Assembly: GCA_900540335.1 (NCBI GenBank)
Contig: UQFC01000129.1
Span: 1-6,306 of the forward strand
Source of the DNA: an uncultured Clostridium sp.
Lineage (GTDB): Bacteria > Bacillota > Clostridia > Lachnospirales > Lachnospiraceae
Direction: 5' to 3'
DNA length: 6,306 nt
Made by a program: the position numbers and the translations under genes. The notes below the pieces were generated by a model. That model did not search any database and was not told the DNA's origin. It was given only the letters and a program-made list of their open reading frames with translations. Below are positions 5,836 through 6,306 of this stretch, one piece after another; within the stretch, counting starts at the first letter, position 1, and the number at the start of each line of letters is the position of its first letter.

Positions 5836-5892
5836 TCCTCCCGGAGCGCTTTTGATTTCACGGAATGAATTTTTCTGTATTTCCTATGAAAA
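5836..5892. repeat. Diverged partial copy of the 3245-3388 repeat
   Basis: On the minus strand this starts TTTTCATAGGAAAT, then reads TTCCGTGAAATCAAAAGCGCTCCGGG. The 3245-3388 element, read the same way, starts TTTTATGGGAAAT, then GTCCTATGAAATAAAAACGCTCCGCGG. The match covers the outer end and the CGCTCC core, with an insertion between them, and then is lost. It fills the gap between the T-box terminator and the thrS ribosome site. Confidence 0.5.
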
Positions 5893-5934
5893 CAAAAATC
5901 CCCTGCCAGACGTCTTCTGACATCTGGCAAGGGA
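5889..5934 (-). terminator. T-box terminator before thrS
   Basis: A 16-bp stem, allowing two G-U pairs, forms between 5934-5919 and 5914-5899 (outer pairs TCCC/GGGA, inner GCCAGA/TCTGGC) around an AGAA loop. TTTTTGTTTT follows. The 5' arm contains CGTCCCTTGC, which can instead pair with GCAAGCAGGG upstream of the T-box to form the antiterminator. Confidence 0.95.
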
Positions 5935-6201
5935 CGATCATTCTGTAAATGCTTCGCGGTTCCACCCTGCTTGCTGAATCTCAATTTCTGACAACAGACC
6001 TGTCTGCGCCTCTACTGAAAAGTAATTCAGCCTCTCATTCTGACGATAACGGAATCACCGGATCCGATTAAGGACCGCTCCGAGCTGGTCTTCTCCTGAA
6101 ATCCCTGCAGGATGCTTCCACCATCTGCATCCCTCTCTGTGCGCTTTTTTCAGGTTACTGGTCTCATCTGCGCGTTGACTATGGAAATAACTTCATACCT
6201 G
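5889..6201 (-). promoter_or_regulatory. Threonine T-box riboswitch controlling thrS
   Basis: The transcript leader has all T-box parts in order. Stem I includes AGATGA on the 5' side of the specifier loop, helix CCTGAAA/TTTCAGG, the AGAGAGGG segment and apical GGATGC/GCATCC. The 3' side of the loop reads GAAGACCAGC with specifier ACC (6089-6087), a threonine codon. Stem II/III sequences follow, then the conserved T-box AGGGTGGAACCGCG (5968-5955), and the terminator. The bulge TGGA would pair with UCCA at the 3' end of uncharged tRNA-Thr, implying a U discriminator. Uncharged tRNA-Thr is expected to stabilise the antiterminator and switch thrS on, as established for the T-box class. Confidence 0.96.
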
Positions 6202-6207
6202 TTTCTG

Positions 6208-6235
6208 ATTATAACACGCCCCGAAAATATGTCAA
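6208..6235 (-). promoter_or_regulatory. Sigma-A promoter of thrS
   Basis: Both hexamers are consensus: TTGACA (6230-6235) and TATAAT (6208-6213), with a 16-base spacer on the minus strand. The start is expected near 6201, at the 5' edge of the T-box leader. Confidence 0.93.
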
Positions 6236-6306
6236 GCATTTAATTCTGCAGGATTTACTCCGGAAGCTCATTCCATCTTCATCCGGCCCCGCATACAATA
6301 GCAGTC
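6236..6306. other. Unassigned sequence at the window edge
   Basis: These 71 bases lie upstream of the thrS promoter. Two minus-strand frames meet stops within this block and could be the last codons of an upstream gene, but the stretch is too short to recognise a product or choose a frame. I see no hairpin that would serve as a terminator. Confidence 0.3.

Noticed and set aside
5790..5984. Upstream extension of thrS giving a 710-residue protein
   Set aside because: The extra 65 codons run through the T-box core and its terminator, the start has no matching ribosome site, and the ATG at 5789 has AGGAG at 7 bases and gives the standard TGS-domain N terminus.

Overview
The window reads as a chromosomal housekeeping segment of a low-to-mid GC Firmicute, most likely a gut clostridium of the Lachnospiraceae type (Blautia/Dorea/Ruminococcus-like). 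The indications are strong AGGAGG ribosome sites, sigma-A promoters, a T-box in front of thrS, an attenuated infC leader, tRNAs without encoded CCA, and a clostridial DUF1540 protein. The genus is an inference from gene content and sequence feel; no search was run. Every gene I can support is on the minus strand, so transcription runs from high to low coordinates.

In transcription order: (1) 6306-5790 holds about 70 bases I cannot assign, a near-perfect promoter, and a complete threonine T-box leader (specifier ACC, T-box 5955-5968, terminator 5889-5934). A short stretch related to an intergenic repeat separates it from thrS. (2) thrS (3852-5789) encodes a full-length 645-residue threonyl-tRNA synthetase. 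(3) A small Cys-rich protein (3436-3750) has two DUF1540 domains, a possible sporulation-type promoter and a strong terminator. (4) A palindrome-rich intergenic repeat lies at 3245-3388. (5) A MATE-family exporter (1768-3135) has its own promoter. (6) The infC-rpmI-rplT operon (343-1464) is preceded by a leader with a classical terminator and a competing upstream pairing segment, as expected for L20-mediated autoregulation. infC appears to start at the rare codon ATT. (7) A tRNA-Leu(AAG) and tRNA-Asn(GTT) pair (1-146) has its own promoter; tRNA-Asn is cut by the window edge.

The common theme is translation. ThrRS charges tRNA-Thr and is induced when uncharged tRNA-Thr accumulates. IF3, L35 and L20 serve initiation and the large subunit under feedback control. 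The tRNAs supply decoding. The MATE pump and the DUF1540 protein are unrelated neighbours with their own signals.

No wholly new system is evident. The points most worth a second look are the A34 leucine tRNA, the ATT start of infC, the sigma-G-like promoter before the tandem DUF1540 gene, and a repeat family whose two copies here both begin exactly at the U-tract of an intrinsic terminator.
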